Assembly: GCA_000620545.1 (NCBI GenBank)
Contig: KK211150.1
Coordinates: 620,427 to 684,426 of the forward strand
Source of the DNA: Intrasporangiaceae bacterium URHB0013
GTDB taxonomy: Bacteria; Actinomycetota; Actinomycetes; Actinomycetales; Dermatophilaceae
Direction: 5' to 3'
DNA length: 64,000 nucleotides
Position 1 is the stretch's first letter; every line of letters starts with the position of its first letter. The notes under the pieces are model-generated. The model was not told the origin of the DNA, made no database searches, and saw only the letters and a program-made list of their open reading frames with translations. Below, in pieces: positions 46,271 through 52,969 of the stretch. A program made the translations under genes and the position numbers.

Positions 46271-46906
46271 TCACTCGGCGACGGTCGGGCCGACGAGCTT
46301 CCACCCGCTCTGCCAGACCCACCCGTTGGCGGCGTTGACACTGATGTTGAGGAAGGCCATCTCCTCGAGCGAACGGGCCATGCGGAGGCCACCCGCGTCG
46401 ATGACCCGGTAGCCGAGGCTCTCGGCAAGCGCCGTGGCCGTGGCCTTGGCCGCCGGGTCGTCGCCGGCGAGGAAGGCGTCGAGCGGCTTGCCGTCCTCGG
46501 TCGGGTTGCCGTGTCGTCCGGCGAGGATCGTGTTGAAGGCCTTGACGACGGGGACGCCGGGCAGATCGTCCTGGAGGAGCTCGGCGGCAGAGCGACCCGA
46601 GGTCGTCAGATCGCTGAAGGTGTCATTGAGGGGGTTCGTGGAGTCGATGACGACCTTGCCGGCGAGGGAGTCGCGCAGCTCCTCGGCGATCCCGGGGACG
46701 GCGGCGCCCGGGACGGCGAGTACCACTGCCTCTGCGTCCTCGACCGCAGCGGGATTCGTGGCGGCCGCGGTGGCACCGACGCTGTCGGCGACCGCCTCGG
46801 CCTTCTCGCCGTCGCTCGATGACAGGGTGACGGTGTGGCCGGCCTTGACCGCTGCAGCGGCAAGGGCGCCGCCGACGTTTCCGGACCCGATGATGGCGAT
46901 GTGCAC
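46271..46906 (-). CDS. NADP/F420-type reductase-like Rossmann protein
   Basis: The 211-residue protein opens V-H-I-A-I-I-G-S-G-N-V-G-G-A-L, then L-S-S-S-D-G-E-K-A with the Ser-rich loop that binds the NADP phosphate in NADPH:F420 oxidoreductases. V-K-A-F-N-T-I-L-A follows later. It resembles the Npd/F420-dependent reductase fold, but the same plan occurs in other imino-reductases. GTG 46906 has AAGGAG 5 nt upstream; a TTG 36 nt further up is unlikely. It is divergent from a MarR gene with clear operators, so its redox role is likely inducible. Confidence 0.82.
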   Translation of the reverse strand: MHIAIIGSGNVGGALAAAAVKAGHTVTLSSSDGEKAEAVADSVGATAAATNPAAVEDAEAVVLAVPGAAVPGIAEELRDSLAGKVVIDSTNPLNDTFSDLTTSGRSAAELLQDDLPGVPVVKAFNTILAGRHGNPTEDGKPLDAFLAGDDPAAKATATALAESLGYRVIDAGGLRMARSLEEMAFLNISVNAANGWVWQSGWKLVGPTVAE

Positions 46907-46927
46907 GATTGCTCCTTGGTCGTTGGA

Positions 46928-46945
46928 TAGTTGACTACTCAACTA
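46928..46945. promoter_or_regulatory. MarR operator 1 (perfect inverted repeat)
   Basis: TAGTTGA-CTAC-TCAACTA has perfect 7-bp arms and lies between the two divergent starts, close to the reductase start. Confidence 0.7.
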
Positions 46946-46969
46946 GATTGCTCTCTCGTCGGTGCGAAG

Positions 46970-46980
46970 TCAATAGTTGA
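46970..46980. promoter_or_regulatory. MarR operator 2 (weaker)
   Basis: TCAA-TAG-TTGA shares the TTGA/TCAA half-sites of operator 1 and sits immediately upstream of the MarR gene's -10, so MarR would repress itself as well as the reductase. Confidence 0.5.
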
Positions 46981-46984
46981 ATGA

Positions 46985-46990
46985 TAAAGT
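46985..46990 (+). promoter_or_regulatory. Candidate -10 (TAAAGT) of a leaderless promoter for marR
   Basis: TAAAGT plus six bases precedes GTG 46997; operator 2 overlaps the region just upstream. Confidence 0.55.
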
Positions 46991-46996
46991 TCTGAT

Positions 46997-47449
46997 GTGA
47001 GCAGGATTCCTCTCGAGCGCGACCTGACATCGACCTTCGGTCTGCTGATGGAGGCGTACACGTCTCTCGAGCGCCAGGTCGGGGCTGACCTCGCGGCCCG
47101 GGTCGGACTGCCGCACTCCTGGTTCGAGGTGCTGCTCCGGATCTCCCGCTCCGAAGGCGGGCTGGCCTCGATGAGTGCGCTGGCCGACCAGGTGGCGCTC
47201 ACGGGCGGTGGAGCCACGCGCCTCGTCGACCGCATGTCGCGGGACGGTCTCGTCGAGCGGGTGCCGTGCAGCACCGACCGGCGCGTCGTCTACGTGCGGC
47301 TCACCGAGCAGGGTCGGGCGCTGCTGGAGAAGGCGGCCGTCGTCCACGAGGACAACCTCCGCCGTCTTCTCCACGACTTCACGGGGGACGAGATCGAGGG
47401 GCTCGAAGCGGTGTGCCGCCGACTGCGGCAGGCCCGTCTCGCTGGCTGA
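46997..47449 (+). CDS. MarR-family regulator
   Basis: The 150-residue protein has the MarR winged helix (L-A-D-Q-V-A-L-T-G-G-G-A-T-R-L-V-D-R-M) and wing (C-S-T-D-R-R-V-V-Y-V). GTG 46997 is set by the leaderless promoter six bases before it; no ribosome site is present. Two TTGA-type operators lie between it and the divergent reductase gene, which is probably its main target. The inducer is unknown. Confidence 0.9.
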   Translation: MSRIPLERDLTSTFGLLMEAYTSLERQVGADLAARVGLPHSWFEVLLRISRSEGGLASMSALADQVALTGGGATRLVDRMSRDGLVERVPCSTDRRVVYVRLTEQGRALLEKAAVVHEDNLRRLLHDFTGDEIEGLEAVCRRLRQARLAG

Positions 47450-47574
47450 GGCCTTCGAGGTTTCGCACGCTCGCGGCTGGTGAACCGCGACGAGCGGGCC
47501 AAGAACGCTGACGGCACCGCTCCCGCACGGGAGCGCGTTCGGCTGCCTAGGGCCGTCGTTGACGACGGACAGCG

Positions 47575-47605
47575 GAAGGGCCCGGTCGTGATGACCGGGC
47601 CCTTC
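47575..47605 (-). terminator. Hairpin terminator after the tRNA-Gly gene
   Basis: A perfect 13-bp stem (47575-47587 with 47593-47605) with a 5-nt loop begins 6 nt past the CCA end of the tRNA on the minus strand. Confidence 0.85.
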
Positions 47606-47610
47606 GCATC

Positions 47611-47684
47611 TGGAGCAGGCGGCACGAATTGCACGTACGTCTTCCTTCTGGAAGAAGGCTGTTCTGCTACTGAACTACGCCTGC
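47611..47684 (-). tRNA. tRNA-Gly(UCC) with unusual D- and T-loops
   Basis: On the minus strand a 74-nt cloverleaf folds with acceptor GCAGGCG/CGCCTGC, D-stem GTTC/GAAC and a TCC anticodon in loop CTTCCAG. The T-stem is GTACG/CGTGC and CCA is encoded. Three features are odd: the D-loop AGTAGCA lacks the G18-G19 pair, the T-loop is TGCAATT instead of TTCRANY, and the top anticodon pair (27-43) is G-A. The elbow contacts G18-Psi55 and G19-C56 therefore cannot form normally. It is followed by a terminator and appears to be its own transcript. Confidence 0.85.
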
Positions 47685-47741
47685 GAGGCGTCGCCTACCG
47701 TAGCAACACACCTCCACACGTCCAAATGCGCCGCGCCGCTC

Positions 47742-47951
47742 CTACGAGCCGTCCCGGAGGCGTCGGGCGAAGGCCGAGGACCGGGCGCACAGCTCCTCGA
47801 CGCGACGCTCGACGAGCGCGAGCGGCTCGAGCCGCCCCTCCATGCTGTTGGGCAGACGTCGCACGTGCGACACGTGGTGCCGTGGGCGGCGCAGGAAGCC
47901 GTCGAACAGCCGATCCAGGCCCCACGAGTGCCCGTTTTCACACCGTTTGAC
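47742..47951 (-). other. Gene-free stretch (47685-48057) with a coding-like frame but no start
   Basis: The interval before the riboswitch holds no convincing gene. On the minus strand a frame ending in TAG at 47742 has strongly G/C third positions for about 65 codons (for example E-P-L-A-L-V-E-R-R-V-E-E-L), but an upstream stop and no ATG/GTG/TTG near its beginning. An ATG at 47953 would need a one-base shift to enter it. It may be a decayed or unrecognised small gene. Confidence 0.3.
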
Positions 47952-48057
47952 ATGTCAACTATTGCCAGAATCCGGCTGAGGGGGGCGGTTCTCGTGACCG
48001 GTCTGTCACCGTCGATGGAGTTCATCGCCCGGGGTATCCCCCGGGCGGCCCACCGGA

Positions 48058-48210
48058 CGCCGAGTCCTGTCCGCCGGTGGGGCAGCAGTCACGCAACAAC
48101 GGACAGGAGTGGGGGACCCACTTCCGGGCCGGCCAGCCGGTCCTTGGGGTGAAGCCGCATCTGCGGCCGGGCATCTTCCGCCCGAACCCGACAGCTCACC
48201 TCACAGGCGT
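48058..48210 (+). ncRNA. c-di-AMP riboswitch (ydaO/yuaA leader)
   Basis: The leader carries the family's conserved blocks in order: GGGGGACCCA (48111-48120), GGGGTGAAG (48146-48154) and CCCGAACCCGACAG (48181-48194), ending in the CACAGGCGT block (48202-48210). ACGCC (48058-48062) can pair with GGCGT (48206-48210) to close the element. In actinobacteria this riboswitch commonly precedes cell-wall hydrolase genes and turns expression off when c-di-AMP is high. The NlpC/P60 gene starts 16 nt downstream. Confidence 0.88.
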
Positions 48211-48225
48211 GGGAAGGGATCCACC

Positions 48226-48795
48226 ATGCCCAGTTCTACCCTTGCACGCCGAATTCCCTTGCAGTCCTTGGCGATCACGCCACTCCTGGCCGCAGCACTC
48301 CTTCTCGGGACGGGCGGCGCGCCGCCTTCGTCGGGCTCCTCCCAAGCAGGTCCGGCCACCAGCTCCGGCACCGCGGCGCCGGGTTCGGTCACCATCAACG
48401 CCCAGCCCGTTGCGTATGCCGCCACCCCGGCTCTCCGAGCGGCGCGGGGTCGGGTGGCCGTCTCGATCGCCGCGGCTCAGCGGGGAGACCCTTACCGCTA
48501 CGGCGCTGCCGGCCCGTCGGCCTTCGACTGTTCCGGGCTCGTCTACTACGTCTACCAGAAGCGGCTCGGCGTCAGTATCCCGCGAACGGCGAACGCCCAG
48601 CGGCTCGCAGCCGTCCGTGTCGCCAAGGCGAACGTCCAGCCCGGTGACCTCATCTTCTTCATGTCGGGCGGTCGCGCCTACCACGTCGGGATCTACGCGG
48701 GCTACGGCAAGGTGTGGCACGCGCCCAAGCCTGGCCAGACTGTGCAGCTGTCGCGGATCTGGACCACCGCCTGGGTGCCGGGACGCCTCCGCTGA
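48226..48795 (+). CDS. Secreted NlpC/P60 peptidoglycan hydrolase
   Basis: The 189-residue protein has a signal peptide (basic start, hydrophobic L-A-I-T-P-L-L-A-A-A-L-L-L-G) and a linker. The NlpC/P60 domain follows, with catalytic Cys in F-D-C-S-G-L-V-Y and His in A-Y-H-V-G-I-Y-A-G-Y. It cleaves peptide stems of peptidoglycan by family. ATG 48226 has GGGAAGGG upstream. The c-di-AMP riboswitch in its leader links expression to cell-wall and osmotic state. A strong terminator follows, then the tRNA fragment. Confidence 0.93.
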   Translation: MPSSTLARRIPLQSLAITPLLAAALLLGTGGAPPSSGSSQAGPATSSGTAAPGSVTINAQPVAYAATPALRAARGRVAVSIAAAQRGDPYRYGAAGPSAFDCSGLVYYVYQKRLGVSIPRTANAQRLAAVRVAKANVQPGDLIFFMSGGRAYHVGIYAGYGKVWHAPKPGQTVQLSRIWTTAWVPGRLR

Positions 48796-48804
48796 GGTGT
48801 TGAC

Positions 48805-48839
48805 GCGGGCGCCGGCCGGGCCTCTGGGCCGGCGCCCGC
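48805..48839 (+). terminator. Hairpin terminator of the NlpC/P60 gene
   Basis: A perfect 13-bp GC-rich stem (48805-48817 with 48827-48839) closes a 9-nt loop, 10 nt after the stop codon. Confidence 0.85.
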
Positions 48840-48850
48840 GTGCAGCGATC

Positions 48851-48893
48851 GGAGCGAGCGACGGGAATCGAACCCGCGTATCCAGCTTGGGAA
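48851..48893 (-). tRNA. 3' fragment of a tRNA-Gly gene (candidate attachment site)
   Basis: On the minus strand the bases read as the 3' part of a tRNA: anticodon loop TTCCCAA (anticodon CCC), GCTGG, variable ATAC, T-arm GCGGG-TTCGATT-CCCGT, acceptor strand CGCTCGC, then TCC. The 5' half is absent: the sequence before the anticodon loop does not pair with GCTGG. A 43-nt tRNA tail of this kind is the classic duplicate left where an element integrates into a tRNA 3' end. Given the orientation, the element should lie to the right, with the intact tRNA beyond it. Confidence 0.75.
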
Positions 48894-49301
48894 TCAGACA
48901 ACGGTGGTTATTTCGGTTTGTAGGTCCAGCACGGACTAGCCGCTGACCTGCAGCGATACCCTACTGGCCCTTGGCCATGTGGGTGCTCATTGGTGTGGCT
49001 GGGTGTCCACATCTGGCACGTTCTGGCACGTCGTGCCCTTGTATGGGCCCCTGCAAGCAGCGACTGTTGTGTCGCACTCCACGGCCACCAACAGCGGCAA
49101 GCCGGGATCCTCATATTGCCAGGTGCGCCGAGGAGCAGCCTCTACCAGCATCCGGCTGCGAGATGGCCATCGGCCGCCGACGCGGGCGCCCCATTGCGCG
49201 AACCGATCAACAAAACCAAAACCGCGTTTCCGCAGGTCAGGGGCGTGCGGGCATGCGTCGCGCATTGCCTGGCCTGGCAGCGTGAGGGCGCCGATCAACA
49301 A
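48894..49301. other. Gene-free stretch next to the attachment-site candidate
   Basis: About 400 nt without a supportable gene; several short overlapping frames look random. The 9-mer TCTGGCACG occurs twice, 10 bp apart, at 49012 and 49022. Closely phased short repeats like these are what integrase arm sites look like, but no integrase gene is in the window. Confidence 0.4.
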
Positions 49302-50795
49302 TCAACGCTCTGGGTCTGCCCAATACGGGACGTATCGGATGGACCTGGGTCCCGCTGTGGGGTCATACGCCACGATCAGGCCCTCCTCCACGGTCTCCTT
49401 GATGATTCGGCTTGCCTGTGCCTTGTTCCGGTCAGCGATCCCGAACCGCTTGCGCACGCTTGCGTTATTGGTCGGCTGGTTGCTCACGTACCGGAGGCAA
49501 GCGTGTTGGTAGGTGGCCCGGATGCGCTCGGGCCGGTCCATGGTGCTCAGAGGCTTGGGCGCGAAGATCGTGACCCGAGTCTGGCCCTCCTTGACCTCCA
49601 CGAGGGGCGGCGGCAGCTGGTGGAACTCGACCTCGAAGGCCACCTTGTCCCAGCCGCTGCCCCGTTCTTCACAGATGCCGACCTGCCTCATGGAGGCACC
49701 CATGCGCTCGTTGCGCGAGCGCGGGGCACTGTCGATGAAGCGAAGGGGGTCTAGCAGTGGCTCACCAGGGTTGGTCACCTCAAGCCGGTCCTCGAAAATC
49801 TCGATCATCGGACCTGTGCCGGTCTGTGTCAGATCTTGGTGAATCAGCGCGTTCGCGACGAGCTCGCGGATAGCCAGTTCTGGGAACAGCCTGCTGTCCA
49901 TGCGCAGCCCATGTTCGATGACTTCACTGTTGGGTAGCAGGTCGCTGATGTAGCCCACGAGCCCTTGAAAGCCTGAGGCGTAGCCTCGTTGCCCTTGCTG
50001 TTCCCGCTGAGTCTTGATCCTCGACGTTCCCTCGTAGTGGATGACCCGGGCGGACTTCCTTGCCAAGTGCGGAAACCGGCTCAGATCGTTGGCGTAGAGC
50101 ATGGCCCCCACGTTGGTGATCTGCCACTGATTAGTTACGTCGAAGCGGATCACGTCTGCTGCCTCGAGCGATTCGATGATGGTGGAGCGGCTCTCGGGCA
50201 GTGGCAACTTATGGAGGTTGAAGAACGACGGGTAGTCGATGAGTTGGACTACCTGTTCAACGGTGAGGTCGCTGAGGGCTGCCCCCACTTCGAACGAGTA
50301 GAGATCGAGCCTGCGCCAAAGTCGCCGTTGGTGATCCGGGTACTTGCTGAGGGGTTTCTTGTACGATCCGATGCGTATGTACTCGACGTTCCTGAACTTG
50401 ACTGGATGGGAAGACGCAGCTTCCACTCTCAGGACGACGACCGGCAGACCGCCAACCTCAACCGAGTGCATCGAGAAGTCGACGTGCGGATCAAGAAGGC
50501 GAAGAAGCCACGGCTGAAGATCCTCGTTGCCAACTTTCGCGGCGGTGGGGCTGAACGTGGTTCCCACTACCTCGTGATCGGAGTCGCGTATGCCCCAGAC
50601 AAGAAAGCCGGTCTCCTGGCCAGCCAGCGCCGCTGAGTTGGCGAGGCACGAGACGTACTGACCGATCGACTCAGGGTCGTCGTTGTTCTCCTTGAACTCG
50701 ACCCACTCGTTCTCCCTAGGCAGGGCTTGGAGGCGCAGGACAAGGCTGCGCAGGTCGTCTTCGTCTCCCCAGTCCACCTGCCCATGATGGCCCAC
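49302..50795 (-). CDS. AlbA/Schlafen-type domain protein with GHKL ATPase-like region and winged helix
   Basis: The 497-residue protein begins with an AlbA_2 domain (E-N-E-W-V-E-F-K-E-N-N-D-D, then G-F-L-V-W-G-I-R-D). A HATPase_c_4 region follows, with R-E-L-V-A-N-A-L-I-H-Q-D and V-T-N-P-G-E-P-L. A C-terminal winged helix (N-N-A-S-V-R-K-R-F-G-I-A-D) completes it. This architecture is annotated as a putative transcriptional regulator and is frequent in mobile and defence islands. Third-position GC is visibly lower than in the flanking chromosome, which fits transfer. The start is GTG 50795. Confidence 0.85.
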   Translation of the reverse strand: MGHHGQVDWGDEDDLRSLVLRLQALPRENEWVEFKENNDDPESIGQYVSCLANSAALAGQETGFLVWGIRDSDHEVVGTTFSPTAAKVGNEDLQPWLLRLLDPHVDFSMHSVEVGGLPVVVLRVEAASSHPVKFRNVEYIRIGSYKKPLSKYPDHQRRLWRRLDLYSFEVGAALSDLTVEQVVQLIDYPSFFNLHKLPLPESRSTIIESLEAADVIRFDVTNQWQITNVGAMLYANDLSRFPHLARKSARVIHYEGTSRIKTQREQQGQRGYASGFQGLVGYISDLLPNSEVIEHGLRMDSRLFPELAIRELVANALIHQDLTQTGTGPMIEIFEDRLEVTNPGEPLLDPLRFIDSAPRSRNERMGASMRQVGICEERGSGWDKVAFEVEFHQLPPPLVEVKEGQTRVTIFAPKPLSTMDRPERIRATYQHACLRYVSNQPTNNASVRKRFGIADRNKAQASRIIKETVEEGLIVAYDPTAGPRSIRYVPYWADPER

Positions 50796-51006
50796 GCCTA
50801 CGGCGAGGCCGGTCCGGCGCGCGCCACGGCGAGGGAGATCTCCCGGAGACGTCCGCAGGGGTTGATCATCGTCCCGACACGACCAAGCAGCCTTCGGTCC
50901 CAGGCACGAAAATTTGACTCGTGGGAAGAGGGCCCGCCCCCAAGAGACCCCCGGGGGCCGTGCCAGAAGTGGGAAGGGGGTCGCTCAGATGTGGGGCCTG
51001 GCGGCT

Positions 51007-51717
51007 CTACTCCTCCCAGACCTGCGATTCGTGTGGAGAGGCGTGCGCAATAGCTTTGGCGGTCGTGGAAGTAAGGACGCCCTGAACGCTGGACGTTGAC
51101 CACCTAGAACCGCCACGGGCGGTTGGGATGCCGTCGTCGGTGAGGTTGCTCGCGATGCTGCTGAGGGTGGCGCCTTCATTGCGGGCCTGCACGATGCGAC
51201 GAACCACGTCGATTGGCAGGGTGCGGGGCCGGCCCACATGCACGCCCTCGGCGCGACGCTGCGCCATGCCCTCACGAGTTCGTGCGCCGATAAGGTCGCG
51301 CTCATACTCCGCCGCGGCGGCGAGGACGTGTGCGGTGAACTTCCCCGCAGGGTCTTCGGTGTCCAGGTTCGGCGACAACAAGACTATTCGCCATGACCTC
51401 TTTTTGGCCCGAGCGAGCAGGCCAGCGAAGTCGGCGACGGACCGGGATACGCGGTCCAGGCGCACCGCGAGGAGGGCGTCGGCCGATCCGACGTCCAGTC
51501 GTTCCAGCGCGCGCGTGAGGCCTGGGCGCCTCAGATCCTTGGCGCTGAAACCTTCGTCAGAGACGATCTCGCAGTCCCATCCCCGTCGCTCGGCCTCCGC
51601 GGCCAACGCCGCACGCTGCGCATCGACGCTCGCGCCCTCCGTGGCCTGTTCCGCCGTCGACACTCGGACGTACGCGAGCGCGAGGGGGCGAGACCGAGTG
51701 GTCCGAGTACGTGCCAT
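51007..51717 (-). CDS. Serine recombinase (resolvase/invertase-like)
   Basis: The 236-residue protein has the resolvase catalytic domain: the nucleophile Ser in A-Y-V-R-V-S-T-A-E-Q at residues 15-24, R-L-D-R-V-S-R at about 85, and the E-helix with E-Y-E-R-D-L-I-G-A-R-T-R-E-G-M. A short C-terminal helix-turn-helix follows (I-V-Q-A-R-N-E-G-A-T-L-S-S-I-A). It lacks the long C-terminal domains of large phage integrases, so local inversion or resolution is more likely than tRNA integration. CATTCT plus six bases precedes ATG 51717, and a perfect palindrome lies 24 nt upstream. Confidence 0.93.
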   Translation of the reverse strand: MARTRTTRSRPLALAYVRVSTAEQATEGASVDAQRAALAAEAERRGWDCEIVSDEGFSAKDLRRPGLTRALERLDVGSADALLAVRLDRVSRSVADFAGLLARAKKRSWRIVLLSPNLDTEDPAGKFTAHVLAAAAEYERDLIGARTREGMAQRRAEGVHVGRPRTLPIDVVRRIVQARNEGATLSSIASNLTDDGIPTARGGSRWSTSSVQGVLTSTTAKAIAHASPHESQVWEE

Positions 51718-51740
51718 GGGAGCAGAATGCCCTGGAAAAC

Positions 51741-51762
51741 ACGAAAAGGGAACCCTTTTCGT
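51741..51762. promoter_or_regulatory. Perfect 22-bp palindrome upstream of the recombinase
   Basis: ACGAAAAGGG and CCCTTTTCGT are perfect 10-bp arms around AA, in a local AT-rich patch 24 nt before the recombinase start. It may be the enzyme's own recombination or autoregulation site, or a hairpin. Confidence 0.55.
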
Positions 51763-51915
51763 AAATCAGACCCAATCCAGCCGGATTTGACAGTAGGCCC
51801 GCCGGATACCTCGAAGTCGTTCTGGCGCGACTAGCGGTCGCCGACGGCAGATGTGTGAACTGCCGACAGCGGCAGAAGGGGACGTTGCAACCTGTCGCCA
51901 AGTGAGGGACGCGCG

Positions 51916-52800
51916 TCAGTCTGCCTTCTTGCCGGTCGGCTTCCACCGGGGTAGCCAGTAAGTGATCAGCGAGGCCAGGAGCAGCACGATGCCGGTCCTG
52001 GCGATCCAGGCGCCGGCTGCCCAGACGGGTGCCTGCGGGGAACCCCCGACCAGCACGTTGACCAAGAGCTGGAGGTCGGCACTCCTGCGCGCGAGCGAGC
52101 CTGACTCGGCATCGGTGCTCATCTGGGCCGGTGTCGGATCGGCCACGATGACGCCCACTACGGCGGTCCAGAACCCAAGGCAGGAGCCCGTGAAGGTGAG
52201 CAAGCGCAAGGCCTCGGGCCTATCGGTGTTCCATTCCCGCCGCGCGTTCAGCGCTGCGCCGGCCGGCAGCATCACGACCATCACGAAGAGGCACCCGGCG
52301 AGGACCCCCACCCCGGCGCCGATCAGGGGCAGGCTCCAGTCCGGAGACGAACTGGCCGCACTCGGCTGAAGGCGCGGACCCTGCGCGGCTGCACGCAGCA
52401 GCGACCAACCTGCCCCGACGTACGCGCTCGCGGCGACAGCGATCGCAGTCAGCACCCCGGGCAGACATGGCTTCAACAGTCGGGGGGCAGCCGGCCGGTC
52501 GCTCCACGGGCCAGACCACAACACCCAAGACGGAAGTTCAGGTCTGCCGAGAGTCAGGGTCACGGTGATGGCGGCGAGAGCGGGCCCGAGGAGTATGACC
52601 ATGAACCGGGCGTCGTCGCTGAGGGCATCGCCGACGCCCGTGGCAAGCACGACCATCGCCAAGCACCAGAAGGCGCTGACGGCCCAACCGGCCCTACGCC
52701 GTGCCAGCCCCCGTCGGCGTGCCCTGTTCACGACTCGGAGTATGGCCCAACGGTGCCGCCCGCAGAGCTCGCCCCGCTGTAGGACCATTCCCCGTGGCAC
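51916..52800 (-). CDS. Hypothetical multi-helix membrane protein
   Basis: The 294-residue frame encodes five or six likely membrane helices (for example V-S-A-F-W-C-L-A-M-V-V-L-A, F-M-V-I-L-L-G-P-A-L-A-A-I, V-L-A-G-C-L-F-V-M-V-V-M-L and I-V-L-L-L-A-S-L-I-T). It ends with a basic W-K-P-T-G-K-K. I recognise no family. The start is uncertain: GTG 52800 and ATG 52788 are both possible and neither has a well-spaced ribosome site. It stands alone in the island. Confidence 0.65.
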   Translation of the reverse strand: MPRGMVLQRGELCGRHRWAILRVVNRARRRGLARRRAGWAVSAFWCLAMVVLATGVGDALSDDARFMVILLGPALAAITVTLTLGRPELPSWVLWSGPWSDRPAAPRLLKPCLPGVLTAIAVAASAYVGAGWSLLRAAAQGPRLQPSAASSSPDWSLPLIGAGVGVLAGCLFVMVVMLPAGAALNARREWNTDRPEALRLLTFTGSCLGFWTAVVGVIVADPTPAQMSTDAESGSLARRSADLQLLVNVLVGGSPQAPVWAAGAWIARTGIVLLLASLITYWLPRWKPTGKKAD

Positions 52801-52969
52801 GACCTGTCCGCGGCATGTCCGGAAGACTCATGTGTCGTTGAGGGTGAGCCCAGCGAGTGTGCGTCTCAGCAGCCGACGGTGTTCCATCGCGCGCCAGCCG
52901 TCACCGCGCCTATCGCACGTCGGCGATCCAGTTCGCCCTGAGTCAGTCCTTGGATGGACCTGCCAACGG

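Noticed and set aside
51007..51717. The serine recombinase as integrase of the tRNA-bounded island
   Set aside because: Integration into tRNA 3' ends is typical of tyrosine integrases, and this is a short resolvase-type protein without the large C-terminal domains. It may be cargo.
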